NCBI GenBank assembly: GCA_035552155.1
Contig: DASZLX010000035.1
Coordinates: 1-64,000, forward strand
Source: DASXHY01 sp035552155
GTDB taxonomy: Bacteria > Verrucomicrobiota > Verrucomicrobiia > Limisphaerales > DASXHY01
Length of the DNA stretch: 64,000 nt
Direction: 5' to 3'
Positions within the stretch are counted from its first letter, which is position 1. Every line of letters begins with the position of its first letter. The position numbers and the translations under genes were made by a program. Positions 1 through 8,683 of the stretch are shown piece by piece. A model generated the notes under the pieces. It was not told the DNA's origin. It ran no database searches and worked only from the letters and a program-made list of their open reading frames with translations.

Positions 1-314
1 CCGGTTTGATTGCGGCGGCGAATGCGATGGGCCTCGCATTGGCGGACATCGCAGGCGTGGGCGACGCCGAAAACGACCAGGTGTTTCTGGCGCTGTGCGG
101 CTATTCCGCGGCGGTCGGCAATGCCCTGGGTTTTCTCAAGAAACAGGTGCATTACGTGACCAAAGCGACTCACGGAGCGGGCGTGGAGGAATTGATCGGA
201 AAACTTCTGAGCGCCGATGGCGTTACCGTCCCGGAGAAAACCAGGCAGCAGGAATTGTTTCCGGAAGGTTCGCGAGCAGCCGGCTTTCCCACACCGGATC
301 CGAAGGCTTCCTGA
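1..314 (+). CDS. HAD-family phosphatase, C-terminal fragment (5' end outside window)
   Basis: The reading frame is open from the left edge, so only about the last 100 residues are seen. The fragment carries HAD motif IV as GVGDAENDQVF (around residues 17-27 of the fragment), where the two aspartates bind Mg2+, followed by AVGNA and a VTKATHGAGVEELI stretch. This order is that of the Cof-type (class IIB) HAD phosphatases, which dephosphorylate small sugar phosphates or related metabolites in the cytoplasm. The tail after LIGKLL is extended and has no recognisable motif. The nucleophile motif DxD lies upstream of the window, so the substrate class cannot be judged. Family call is good; exact function unknown. 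Confidence 0.75.
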   Translation, partial: GLIAAANAMGLALADIAGVGDAENDQVFLALCGYSAAVGNALGFLKKQVHYVTKATHGAGVEELIGKLLSADGVTVPEKTRQQELFPEGSRAAGFPTPDPKAS

Positions 315-319
315 TTCCC

Positions 320-359
320 GGGAGCGCCGGAGTCTCGCCGGCAGGACGCCAACGCTCCC
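320..359. repeat. Short palindromic intergenic element (GGGAGCG family)
   Basis: Seven-base arms GGGAGCG (320-326) and CGCTCCC (353-359) enclose a GCCGGAGTCTCGCCGGC core. The head and core resemble the element at 24478-24500, and the GGAGCGC head recurs at 15044, 21375 and 63955. It lies just after the HAD stop codon and may fold as a hairpin in the transcript. Confidence 0.6.
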
Positions 360-481
360 ACGAACGAACCATCATTTTAAACTTCAGCTCGAACTTCCCA
401 TCCCCCCAAAAACACATCCCTCCTTTGGGGTGGTTGCCTTCCGAAATGATTTCTGAATAATCCTCGCTCAATCTACCAACC

Positions 482-1315
482 ATGTTTCACTTCACCAAAA
501 TTACCTGCACAATCGCCGCCGCCCTCAGCCTCGGACTTTGGGGCGTGCACGCCGACGATACCAATGTCCAATTCAAGGTCATCGCGTTTTACACCGGCAG
601 GGAAGATTTGGCGCATATCAGTTTCGTGAAAGAGGCCAACCGCTGGTTTCCGCAAGCGGCGGCCAAGTATCATTTCAGTTACGAAGCCACCACGAACTGG
701 AACGATTTAAACACGGAAAACCTGGCAAATTATCAAGTGGTGCTTTTCCTCGATACGCGCCCCGAGGCTGCGGCGCAACGGACCGCTTTCGAGAGTTACA
801 TGGAGCACGGTGGCGCGTGGATGGGATTTCACTTTTCCGCCTTCGCCCTGACGCCCTCGGCCTACCCGCAAAATTGGGACTGGTATCACAATACGTTTTT
901 GGGCTCCGGCGAATACGTCAGCAACACATGGCGCCCCACATCGGCGGTTTTACGCGTGGAAGACACGAATCATCCGGCGACGAAAGGCCTCCCCCCGACC
1001 TTCAAATCCGCGCCCAACGAATGGTATCGCTGGAAGAATAATCTGCGGGCGAACCCGGACATCGACGTGCTGCTGTCCATCGATCCCGCAAGTTTTCCGC
1101 TGGGCACCGGCCCCAAACTCTATGAAATCTGGCACAGCGGCGATTACCCGGTGGTGTGGGCGAATCGAAAATACCGGATGGTCTATTTCAACATGGGCCA
1201 TAACGATATGGATTACGAACACAAGACCAACAAGGAATTATCCTTCACTTTTGCCAACGAAACGCAGGATCAATTGATCATGAACAGTCTTTTGTGGCTG
1301 GGCAGCGGAAAATAG
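482..1315 (+). CDS. ThuA-like domain protein, exported
   Basis: 277 residues beginning with a probable signal peptide (about 1-24, MFHFTKITCTIAAALSLGLW). The rest matches the ThuA-like class I glutamine-amidotransferase fold: a VIAFYTG first strand, VVLFLDTRPEA, the YMEHGGAWMGFHF turn typical of the family, and DTNHPATKGLPPTF, which corresponds to the common DxxHPxT motif. ThuA proteins are linked to disaccharide or polyol metabolism, but the catalytic role is unclear. It is followed by a small exported peptide, a cytochrome c and a PQQ dehydrogenase on the same strand, a grouping that suggests periplasmic sugar or alcohol oxidation. No clear Shine-Dalgarno sequence precedes the ATG. Family call is fairly sure; substrate unknown. 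Confidence 0.75.
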   Translation: MFHFTKITCTIAAALSLGLWGVHADDTNVQFKVIAFYTGREDLAHISFVKEANRWFPQAAAKYHFSYEATTNWNDLNTENLANYQVVLFLDTRPEAAAQRTAFESYMEHGGAWMGFHFSAFALTPSAYPQNWDWYHNTFLGSGEYVSNTWRPTSAVLRVEDTNHPATKGLPPTFKSAPNEWYRWKNNLRANPDIDVLLSIDPASFPLGTGPKLYEIWHSGDYPVVWANRKYRMVYFNMGHNDMDYEHKTNKELSFTFANETQDQLIMNSLLWLGSGK

Positions 1316-1377
1316 TGTAACAAAAGCCCCAGCTTGACGTCTGCAAAAGAAAGCCGAACGAAGGCAATTAAATATCT

Positions 1378-1551
1378 ATGAAAACCACACTCCTCCTCCT
1401 TACAGTTTTGGGCCTGGCCGCTTCCCCGTTGATGATTTCGCAGGCACAAGCCGCGCCGACGACCCACGTGGCCAAGCAGCACAAGAAGCACCTCAAAAAA
1501 CACACCGTCAAGCATCACGTCCGTAAGCACCACCGCAAGGCCACCGCTTAA
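1378..1551 (+). CDS. Small exported His/Lys-rich peptide
   Basis: A 57-residue frame with ATG at 1378 and TAA at 1549-1551. Residues 1-25 form a clear signal peptide ending in AQA, a good signal peptidase I site. The mature 32 residues are extremely basic: by my count 8 His, 8 Lys and 2 Arg, with motifs such as KQHKKHLKKH and KHHVRKHH. No family is recognised. Such a peptide could bind transition metals or polyanions in the periplasm; that is inference. It lies between the ThuA-like gene and the cytochrome c gene on the same strand, so it may share their transcript. The clear signal peptide makes a chance frame unlikely. Confidence 0.6.
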   Translation: MKTTLLLLTVLGLAASPLMISQAQAAPTTHVAKQHKKHLKKHTVKHHVRKHHRKATA

Positions 1552-1621
1552 GTTTGATTAGCGACGGGCGCGGATGGCTTTTCACTTGCCTCCATGCCGC
1601 GGACGGGTCTCTACTGCCCGC

Positions 1622-2482
1622 ATGCCGTCTGTATTTCGTCGCGCCTTCTTTTTTCTTGTTCTCGTGGCCGCTCCGGCCACGTTCATGGCGCAGGACCACA
1701 CCGGGTCCACCGCGGCTTCCGCTAAACCGGCGGCAATAGTCGCCGCAACTTCTGAAGATTCCTCTGAACTAGACCGAGGCCAGAGCCTGTTTGAAAGCAA
1801 TTGCGCCAATTGCCATGGTCAGCATGGCGAAGGCGCCAAAGGACCCACCCTCGCCCAACCCAATCTCCCCCGCGCCAGCGATTACCAGTCATTGCTCAGA
1901 ATTATCACCGGCGGAATTAACGGCACCGAAATGCCCCCCGCGCACCTGGAGCCGAAGGACATTGAACTCGTCGCCAAATTCGTGAAATCGCTCAGCTTCC
2001 GTCAACATCATGCCGTGCGCGGGGATGTCGAACGCGGTGAACAAATTTACGCGAAAAAAGGCGGCTGCGCCCAATGTCACATGCTCCATGGCCAGGGCGC
2101 GGTATTCGGACCCGACCTCAGTGATGTCGGAACCCGCCGCAGTCCGGATTATTTGCGCCGCTCGTTGGTGGACCCCAGCGCGGACGTCCCTCAAAGTTAT
2201 ACGCCCTGGCGCTCGGAAATCGCTCTTCCGGAAAATTTTCTCTACGTCAGGCTCGTCACGCATGACGGCCAGGAATTTTCCGGCGTGCGCGTGAACGAAG
2301 ACACCTTTTCCATCCAAATTCGCCAGGCAAACGGAGCCATCCGCTCCTTCTTCAAATCCGAACTGGCCGAGTTACACAAGGATTTCGGCAAATCACCCAT
2401 GCCGTCTTATGCCACGGCACTGACCACAAACGAACTGGATGACTTGGTCGCATTTCTCGCCACGCTCCATTCCGAAAAATGA
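1622..2482 (+). CDS. Diheme cytochrome c, exported
   Basis: 286 residues from the ATG at 1622, chosen because it directly precedes a signal peptide (MPSVFRRAFFFLVLVAAPAT); an upstream in-frame start at 1574 would place 16 extra residues before it. Two heme-binding CxxCH sites are visible, CANCH (61-65) and CAQCH (149-153), with GTEMP after the first as a likely Met ligand. A C-terminal segment with THDGQEFSGVRV resembles the domain found near the heme in planctomycete/verrucomicrobial heme-binding proteins. The stop overlaps the start of the PQQ dehydrogenase by four bases (ATGA), so the two are translationally coupled and the cytochrome is the probable electron acceptor for that enzyme in the periplasm. 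Confidence 0.88.
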   Translation: MPSVFRRAFFFLVLVAAPATFMAQDHTGSTAASAKPAAIVAATSEDSSELDRGQSLFESNCANCHGQHGEGAKGPTLAQPNLPRASDYQSLLRIITGGINGTEMPPAHLEPKDIELVAKFVKSLSFRQHHAVRGDVERGEQIYAKKGGCAQCHMLHGQGAVFGPDLSDVGTRRSPDYLRRSLVDPSADVPQSYTPWRSEIALPENFLYVRLVTHDGQEFSGVRVNEDTFSIQIRQANGAIRSFFKSELAELHKDFGKSPMPSYATALTTNELDDLVAFLATLHSEK

Positions 2483-4074
2483 AAATTCTGCCCCTGTTCA
2501 CATTTTCTCTGTTGCTGGCAATTCCAGCCGTCGCCCAGGTCAACGTGCCGTTCGAGCGCATTCGCTCCGCGTCCAAGGAACCCGGCGATTGGCTCACCCA
2601 TCACGGCAACTACGCCGGGCATCGCTATTCCGCACTCGATCAGATCACTCCCGCAAATGTCGCCCACCTGAAAACCGCGTGGATTTATCAGTCGCGCGAA
2701 GCCGGCAAATGGGAAGTCACACCGCTGGTGGTCGATGGCATTGTTTACGTATCCGAGCGCCCCAACATCATCACGGCCCTCGATGGAAAGACCGGCCGGC
2801 CGCTGTGGAATTACCGCCGGCCCATGGCCCCGGAGGCCGAAGGTTGCTGCGGGCCGGTGAATCGCGGGCTGGCCATTCTCGGCGATGCCCTTTACATGAA
2901 CACTTTTGATTGTCACCTCGTGTGCATCGACGCCAACACCGGCAAGGAACGGTGGGATACCGTCGTCACCGATTATCACCCCGGTTACTCCATGACCGGC
3001 GCGCCGCTGGCGGTGAAGGATAAAATCCTCGTCGGCATTTCCGGCGGCGAATTTGGCATTCGCGGCTTTCTCGATGCCTACGACGCGAAAACCGGCGCGC
3101 ACGCGTGGCGCTTTTGGACCGTGCCCGACGAAAAAGATCCCGTCCACGAAACGTGGGGTCCCGGCGACGCCTGGAAAACCGGCGGCACAGCCACCTGGGC
3201 CACCGGCACCTACGATCCCGATTTGAATCTCGTCTATTGGGGAACTGGCAATCCCGGGCCTGATTACAACGGCGATGTGCGCCCCGGCGACGATTTATAT
3301 TCGTGCTGCGTGGTGGCCATCGACCCCGATTCCGGCAAATTGCGCTGGCATTTTCAATACACCCCGCACGACGTCCACGACTGGGATTCCTGCGAAATCC
3401 CGCTGCTCATCGATGCCACCATCGATGGCAAGCCGCGCAAACTGCTCACCCAGGCGAACCGCAACGCGTTTTTTTACGTGCTCGATCGCGCCACCGGCGA
3501 ATTCATCACCGGTAAAGCCTTCGCCAAACAAACCTGGGCCAGCGGTCTGGATGCGAAAGGCCGTCCCCTATTGATTCCTGACAAGGAACCGACCGCGCAA
3601 GGTGTGCTGGTGTATCCCGGGCTCGAAGGCTCGGCGAATTGGCCGCCGCCGGCCTACAGCCCGCGCACGGGCCTTTTTTATGTGCAGGCGCAAGACGATT
3701 ACTCGCAGATTTATTACAAGCACAATGCCGATTATCACCCCGGCAATGATTACGAAGGCGGCGGCGCGCGCAACATACTCGGAGAGGAACCCTACGGCGC
3801 GGTGAAAGCCATCGAAGCCACGACCGGAACAGTGAAGTGGGAATTTAAGGAGCAAACGTCATCCAATGCGGGTGTCCTCGCCACCGCGGCCGGCCTGGTC
3901 TTTTCCGGCACGCACGACGGATATTTTTACGCGCTCAACGCCGCCACCGGCGAACCGCTCTGGCGCTTCCAAACCGGCGGCTCGATTCTAGGCGGCCCCG
4001 TGACGTTCCTGGTCGACGGCAAACAATATATAGCCATCGCCGCCGGCGCAGGATTGTTCACCTTTGCCCTGTAG
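2479..4074 (+). CDS. PQQ-dependent alcohol/sugar dehydrogenase (quinoprotein), exported
   Basis: 531 residues with a signal peptide (about 1-20). The sequence shows the eight-bladed propeller repeats of quinoprotein alcohol dehydrogenases (DGKTGRPLW, DANTGKERW, DAKTGAHAWRFWTVP, DPDSGKLRW, EATTGTVKW, NAATGEPLWRF). The vicinal cysteine pair that stacks on PQQ is at 123-124 (EGCCGP); GGEFGIRG (E191) and WGTGNPG (N258) fit the calcium/PQQ ligands, and TPHDVHDWD (296-303) holds the catalytic aspartate region. It is shorter than classical methanol dehydrogenase large subunits (about 570-600) and lacks a fused cytochrome domain, consistent with using the separate diheme cytochrome c directly upstream. 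Substrate cannot be read from sequence. The TAG stop abuts a small hairpin. Confidence 0.88.
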   Translation: MKILPLFTFSLLLAIPAVAQVNVPFERIRSASKEPGDWLTHHGNYAGHRYSALDQITPANVAHLKTAWIYQSREAGKWEVTPLVVDGIVYVSERPNIITALDGKTGRPLWNYRRPMAPEAEGCCGPVNRGLAILGDALYMNTFDCHLVCIDANTGKERWDTVVTDYHPGYSMTGAPLAVKDKILVGISGGEFGIRGFLDAYDAKTGAHAWRFWTVPDEKDPVHETWGPGDAWKTGGTATWATGTYDPDLNLVYWGTGNPGPDYNGDVRPGDDLYSCCVVAIDPDSGKLRWHFQYTPHDVHDWDSCEIPLLIDATIDGKPRKLLTQANRNAFFYVLDRATGEFITGKAFAKQTWASGLDAKGRPLLIPDKEPTAQGVLVYPGLEGSANWPPPAYSPRTGLFYVQAQDDYSQIYYKHNADYHPGNDYEGGGARNILGEEPYGAVKAIEATTGTVKWEFKEQTSSNAGVLATAAGLVFSGTHDGYFYALNAATGEPLWRFQTGGSILGGPVTFLVDGKQYIAIAAGAGLFTFAL

Positions 4075-4093
4075 ACAGGCACTCTGCCTGTCT
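4073..4093. repeat. Short palindrome at the PQQ dehydrogenase stop
   Basis: Perfect 8-bp arms AGACAGGC (4073-4080) and GCCTGTCT (4086-4093) around ACTCT. The first arm overlaps the TAG stop codon. The same ACAGGC/GCCTGT element occurs inside the GH63-like gene at 10455-10473. Confidence 0.6.
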
Positions 4094-4119
4094 CCATTTT
4101 TAATCTCCCCCTGTGAGAG

Positions 4120-4156
4120 GGCGACGAGGGAAGTAAGAACCTTATCCCTCGTCGCC
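4120..4156. terminator. Possible bidirectional stem-loop between convergent genes
   Basis: Perfect 12-bp arms GGCGACGAGGGA (4120-4131) and TCCCTCGTCGCC (4145-4156) with a 13-nt loop, placed between the PQQ dehydrogenase stop (4074) and the stop of the convergent Ig-domain gene (4173). There is no T-run on either side, so termination is only suggested by position and stem strength; it may instead be another dispersed repeat. Confidence 0.35.
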
Positions 4157-4172
4157 ACAACGCTCGCGTATA

Positions 4173-5498
4173 TTACGGTTGAATGACTCGATAAAACTTC
4201 GCCATGCTCAACGGCGAAGTCGTGTCCACAACGATTATCGGGCCTGCTCCTGCTGTGTTCGTCGAAAACGAGGTATAAGGCCCGCCCACTGAGGTGGCAT
4301 ATTGCGACACATACGTGCTGCCGTTAACACCGTTGATGGTGATGACGGGATACAGGTTAAATGAATCAGCTGCCACCGTGGCTCCTGTGCTTGCAGTATA
4401 GTTACGATCGCTCGAGCTGGCAGCCGTGTTGGTAGCCACCACGGAATAAACCCCAGTCTCGGTGGCCTTGAAATTTGCAATAGTCAAAGTGGCTGTCGTG
4501 GCGCCGGAAACCCCATTACCATTCGTGAGGGGCGCGGAATTAAACATCCATTGATAGCCGGTCGCCGGTGAGGCAGCCGCAGTCAAGGTCGCCGTGCCGC
4601 CTATCCCAACAATCGAATTTGAAGGGTTCAGGCTGAATTGCGGCGTGGTGGGCCCTTGAGGTGCAAGAGCAGTGAGGACGGTAGTGTTATTCCCCGGATT
4701 ATAAACCGCAGAGATGGTGCCATTACCCTCGAAAGCGATGAGCTGATTGCTTGCTATCAAGGTGGGCATATAACTTAATGCATTGTTCGTGATCACCACT
4801 TGGGAGCCGGCTCCGATGTCCATAATACCAATGTTTCCAGGCGCTCCCGGTTGGCCGAGCGTTGAGGAAGCCCAATCACGCAGGTAAACTGAAGCGTTGT
4901 TGGTGACGTAAATATAGTTGGTGCCGCCATTTCCGTTCCAACTCACACCCAGTTCCCCGCCCGGAATGTGAAGCGTACCGCCATTGACAACCACCGTGCC
5001 TTCTGTGCTGCCCTGCCCCACCCAAAGATGTCCAGCAAAGGTGGCGTCCGAGCCCGGGCCAATAATCAAAGTCCCCGGCCCCGCCACAAAGCCTATGCCA
5101 GTCCAGGAGTCTCCAAAACCCGAAAAGCCCGCCTGAAAATGGGCGCCATTGTTGACTAGCAGCGTTCCGGCTCCTCCGAAGCCGCACATCAACTGGCCGA
5201 CTGAAGTGACCTGACTGTTGTTTGATACGACACAAATAACAGTGCTGTTATAGGCAGCATTGTAAAAAGTGAACGCTTGGTTTGGGTCTACAATGACAGG
5301 CACGATCCCGCCCGCCCAGTTGTTGGCATCATCCCAGGCAGCGTATGTATTGCCACTATCGTCAGTCCAGGTGTCTAACGGGGACCATTGGATGTCTTCT
5401 CGAGTCGCGGCCGTGGCCTTGAAAGCCAGCGGCACGGCCAGCAGGCCGGCCAGGAGCAACATTTTGAGTCGTTGCGAGGGATTGATCTCTATTTTCAT
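4173..5498 (-). CDS. Exported protein with autotransporter-type repeats and an Ig-like domain
   Basis: 441 residues. Residues 1-31 are a signal peptide (LLLAGLLAVPLAFKATA). Residues about 45-275 start with a WDDANNWAGGIVP motif and continue with Gly/Asn-rich beta repeats (GTLLVNNGAHF, GTLIIGPGSDATFAGHLWVG, GTVVVNGGTL), the pattern of a beta-solenoid like those of passenger-associated repeats. About 285-385 is an immunoglobulin-like domain (GGTATLTAAAS, GYQWMFN, ATLTIANF, GVYSVVATN). The end (FYRVIQP) resembles the C-terminus of many verrucomicrobial surface proteins. The first domain is also found at the N-terminus of the GH71/99-like enzyme at 6506-8683, suggesting a shared carbohydrate- or surface-binding role. 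No enzymatic motif seen. Transcribed divergently from the pseudopilin gene. Confidence 0.7.
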   Translation of the reverse strand: MKIEINPSQRLKMLLLAGLLAVPLAFKATAATREDIQWSPLDTWTDDSGNTYAAWDDANNWAGGIVPVIVDPNQAFTFYNAAYNSTVICVVSNNSQVTSVGQLMCGFGGAGTLLVNNGAHFQAGFSGFGDSWTGIGFVAGPGTLIIGPGSDATFAGHLWVGQGSTEGTVVVNGGTLHIPGGELGVSWNGNGGTNYIYVTNNASVYLRDWASSTLGQPGAPGNIGIMDIGAGSQVVITNNALSYMPTLIASNQLIAFEGNGTISAVYNPGNNTTVLTALAPQGPTTPQFSLNPSNSIVGIGGTATLTAAASPATGYQWMFNSAPLTNGNGVSGATTATLTIANFKATETGVYSVVATNTAASSSDRNYTASTGATVAADSFNLYPVITINGVNGSTYVSQYATSVGGPYTSFSTNTAGAGPIIVVDTTSPLSMAKFYRVIQP

Positions 5499-5637
5499 AT
5501 TTTTCTCCGATTATGTTGGTTGGTGAGAATTGGGACGATGGCACCGTAGTTCAGACGCGCAACACGTCGGTATCCCCAATAACGGGGATGGCAAACCAAA
5601 GGGGCGAAATGCAAAGTTCTTCAAATAATTCCCAACC

Positions 5638-6459
5638 ATGAAAATCATTTCACGCCGATCAAACGTCATTTTGCCCCTCCGACAGGGTTTTACGTTGATT
5701 GAGTTATTGGTCGTCATTGCCATTATCGCAATCCTGGCAGCAATGTTGTTGCCCGCCTTGAGCCGGGCAAAGTCGCGAGCCCAGGCAACCGCGTGTATGA
5801 ACAACACAAAACAAATGACCTTGGGCTGGATCATGTATGCGGCTGACAACAACGACAAAACTGCGAGCCTGCATGACGATGGCAATGATACGGGGTCGGT
5901 TGATGAGTCGGCCACCAATTGGTGCAGTGGAAACATGGCTTTTTATCCGAGCTGCACTAACACGGCATTTTTGATGACCGGGCAGCTTTACCCGTATATC
6001 AATAGTGTGGCCGTTTATCGCTGTCCGGCGGATAACTCGTACGCAAGCCTTGTCGATGCCCGGCCGTCGGCGGCGGGGCAGCCGCGGGCTCGCAGTTTTT
6101 CCATGAGTCAAACGTTCGGGAAAGGCACATACCTTGGCGGATACAGAACGTACAATAGAATCAGTAACATTATGAAAGTGACGGACACTTGGGTCTTCAT
6201 TGACGAAAATGAGAAAAGTATCAACGACCCAGCCTTTGCAGTTGTGATGGCGACTGGTTCGCCAGTCACGGTGCAAGACGTTCCCTCGGGCCGTCATGGC
6301 GGCTCGACCGGCATGTCGTTTTCTGATGGACATTCGATCGTCCACAAATGGATTTCATCCGCGACCTACACAGCTGCCGTCCACACCAGTTCCAGCGATC
6401 CGGGTGTTATTGCCGATATGTTGTGGCTTTCTTCGGTAACTACAGTACCAGCGCACTAA
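5638..6459 (+). CDS. Prepilin-type protein with H-X9-DG C-terminal domain
   Basis: 273 residues. The head GFTLIELLVVIAIIAILAAM (residues 18-37) is a type IV pilin/type II secretion pseudopilin signal, with the prepilin peptidase cleaving before F19 and Glu at position 5 of the mature protein. The hydrophobic helix is followed by LLPALSRAKSRAQ and CMNNTKQMTLGW, typical of the large pseudopilin-like families of Planctomycetes and Verrucomicrobia. Near the end RHGGSTGMSFSDG fits the H-X9-DG motif exactly (His, nine residues, Asp-Gly). These proteins are abundant in the phylum and probably form short surface or secretion fibres, but their role is unknown. It lies between two exported repeat proteins, which may be its cargo or partners. 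Confidence 0.88.
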   Translation: MKIISRRSNVILPLRQGFTLIELLVVIAIIAILAAMLLPALSRAKSRAQATACMNNTKQMTLGWIMYAADNNDKTASLHDDGNDTGSVDESATNWCSGNMAFYPSCTNTAFLMTGQLYPYINSVAVYRCPADNSYASLVDARPSAAGQPRARSFSMSQTFGKGTYLGGYRTYNRISNIMKVTDTWVFIDENEKSINDPAFAVVMATGSPVTVQDVPSGRHGGSTGMSFSDGHSIVHKWISSATYTAAVHTSSSDPGVIADMLWLSSVTTVPAH

Positions 6460-6505
6460 AGATGGCGTATGACATTTGTTGTATTTGGCCGCACGAATTA
6501 TTGAA

Positions 6506-8683
6506 ATGCGAAGCCGGCATAAATGTTGTGGATGGCTTACGCTATTGTTTTTGCTCAACGCGGGTGTTTTGGCGAAAGCACAGCTAACTGCAACAACCTG
6601 GAATCCCGCCGGCAATCCGACCCAGCCTTCAGACAACCTTTGGACCACTCCTGGCAACTGGAGCGGAGGCCTCGTTCCCACCAACGGATACAAAGCGTAT
6701 TTCAATGCCGGTGCCGCTCCCTGCGTCGTCAGCAACACGGTCGGCGGGTCCCAGATATCCATCGGTGATGGCGGACCGGGAGGCGTTCTCATTGTCACCA
6801 ACGGCGGCAGCCTGTCTGCCGGAGACAATACCGCAGGCAATAATGACGATTACGCCTGGTCGGCCATTGGCTACAGCAGCACCGGTGAAATGGACATCGA
6901 GAACGGCGGCTCCGTCACCTTCAACTATCATCTCTGGATCGGCCTCAATCCCGGGGCAATTGGCACGTTTAAAATGAATGGCGGAACGGCGTCGGTGGCA
7001 GGTGCGTTCGGGCTGGGCTTCAGCGGCGGCACCGGCATCGTCCAAATAAACGGTGGCACATTGACTCTTTCCCAATGGCCCGCGAACGCGATTCAAGGCA
7101 CTGGCTCCGTGCTGGACATTGGCGGTGGAACGGTGGTCATTGCGGGAAATCAAGTTGCCTCTGTGAATGGTTTTACCACCAGCGGCAAAATCACTGCTTA
7201 CGGAGGCACTGGCACCGTTGTATGCAACTATAACGGAACCTCCACCACCATCACCGCTACTAAAAGCAGCAACAACTCCAGCAACATCGATCTTTCCATC
7301 CAACTATCAACGCCCAATCTGATACTTTCCTGGCCGACTTCTTCTGTCTATTACGGGTTGCAATCCACTACTAACCTCACTGCGCCGATTGTCTGGCAAT
7401 CATTGACCAACTCAGTTGCCACCGCCAATGGAACCAACGAAGTCATTTTACCTTTGTCTGCAAAAGCAACTTTCTTCAGTCTCAATCATGGGGTCGATGC
7501 CACCACTATGTATGGCAAATTGTTGATGGGGTATCAGGGCTGGTTTGCCTGCCCGAGCGACGGCTCGGCCCCCAATCAATGGTGGCATTGGTTTCACAAC
7601 CAGACACCCACTGCGGCCAACGTCAATACAGATTTTCTTCCCGACACATCTGAGGACAGTCCAAACGAGCTTTTTAATACCCAGATGACCTACTCCAACG
7701 GCAGCCCGGTTCAATTCGATTCGTCTGCCGTGCAGCAAACCGTGCTCCGTCATTTTAAATGGATGCAGGAAAATCAACTGGACGGCGTATTTCTTCAACG
7801 CTTCCTGAGCGATCTTTCCAGCCCGCAATTCTATTCCTTCCGCAATCAAGTCACCGCCAATGTCCGCGCAGGGGCGGAAGCCTACGGGCGGGTTTTTGCC
7901 ATCATGTATGACGTCAGCGGTCAGTCCACTAATACTCTGGTCAACAATCTTACCAACGACTGGCTTTATCTGGTAAACACCATGCACATTACGAACAGCA
8001 CGCGCTATCTTTACCATAACGGCAAGCCGGTCGTGGCGATTTGGGGATTCGGTTTTAATGACGGAGGTCATCTGGCTTCGCCGCAACAGGCACAAACAGT
8101 AATCGATTGGTTCAAATCGCGCGGCGTCACCGTGATGGGCGGCGTGCCGACGTATTGGCGCACCCTGCAGAATGATTCGTTCACTAACACTGCCTGGACC
8201 TCCGTTTATCTTTCGTTTGATGCCATCAGCCCGTGGGCGGTTGGCCGATTTGGCAATAATGCCGGAGCCGATAATTATACGGCGAGCATTACCATACCGG
8301 ACCTCGCTGAATGCAAAACGAACGCGATTGATTATATGCCCGTGGTTTTCCCCGGCTTTTCCTGGCACAACGAGAACGGCGGCACCCTTAATCAAATTCC
8401 GCGCAACGGCGGCTCATTTTATTGGAGACAGGTTTACGATTCCGTCCATGCCGGCTGCAATATGATTTACGGCGCGATGTTCGACGAAGTGAACGAGGGA
8501 ACCGCGATGTATAAACTCGTGCCATCAACGGCCCAATTGCCTGCCCAGGGCGCATTTCTGGCGCTGGACGCAGATGGCATCACTTTGAACAGTGACTGGT
8601 ATTTGCGGCTGGCAAATCAGGCTGGCAAAATGTTGCGGAAAGAAATCCCGCTGCAAACGACCATTCCCATCTCAGCGCCGTGA
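6506..8683 (+). CDS. Exported glycoside hydrolase, GH71/99-like, with N-terminal beta-repeat domain
   Basis: 725 residues from the ATG at 6506, chosen because it opens a signal peptide (CCGWLTLLFLLNAGVLAKAQ); a TTG at 6476 would add ten residues. Residues about 30-260 form a Gly/Asn-rich beta-repeat domain (WTTPGNWSGGLVP, GVLIVTNGGSL, GEMDIENGGSVTFNYHLWIG, GTFKMNGGT) clearly related to the domain in the Ig protein at 4173-5498. From about residue 334 (MYGKLLMGYQGWF) to the end is a TIM-barrel region with WWHWF, LDGVFLQRF, FAIMYDVSG, KPVVAIWGFGF, GVPTYWR and GAMFDEVNEGTA, the pattern of the GH71/99-like family that cleaves alpha-mannan or alpha-glucan type chains. Substrate is a guess. Its 3' end overlaps the convergent GH63-like gene by 12 bases. 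Confidence 0.75.
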   Translation: MRSRHKCCGWLTLLFLLNAGVLAKAQLTATTWNPAGNPTQPSDNLWTTPGNWSGGLVPTNGYKAYFNAGAAPCVVSNTVGGSQISIGDGGPGGVLIVTNGGSLSAGDNTAGNNDDYAWSAIGYSSTGEMDIENGGSVTFNYHLWIGLNPGAIGTFKMNGGTASVAGAFGLGFSGGTGIVQINGGTLTLSQWPANAIQGTGSVLDIGGGTVVIAGNQVASVNGFTTSGKITAYGGTGTVVCNYNGTSTTITATKSSNNSSNIDLSIQLSTPNLILSWPTSSVYYGLQSTTNLTAPIVWQSLTNSVATANGTNEVILPLSAKATFFSLNHGVDATTMYGKLLMGYQGWFACPSDGSAPNQWWHWFHNQTPTAANVNTDFLPDTSEDSPNELFNTQMTYSNGSPVQFDSSAVQQTVLRHFKWMQENQLDGVFLQRFLSDLSSPQFYSFRNQVTANVRAGAEAYGRVFAIMYDVSGQSTNTLVNNLTNDWLYLVNTMHITNSTRYLYHNGKPVVAIWGFGFNDGGHLASPQQAQTVIDWFKSRGVTVMGGVPTYWRTLQNDSFTNTAWTSVYLSFDAISPWAVGRFGNNAGADNYTASITIPDLAECKTNAIDYMPVVFPGFSWHNENGGTLNQIPRNGGSFYWRQVYDSVHAGCNMIYGAMFDEVNEGTAMYKLVPSTAQLPAQGAFLALDADGITLNSDWYLRLANQAGKMLRKEIPLQTTIPISAP

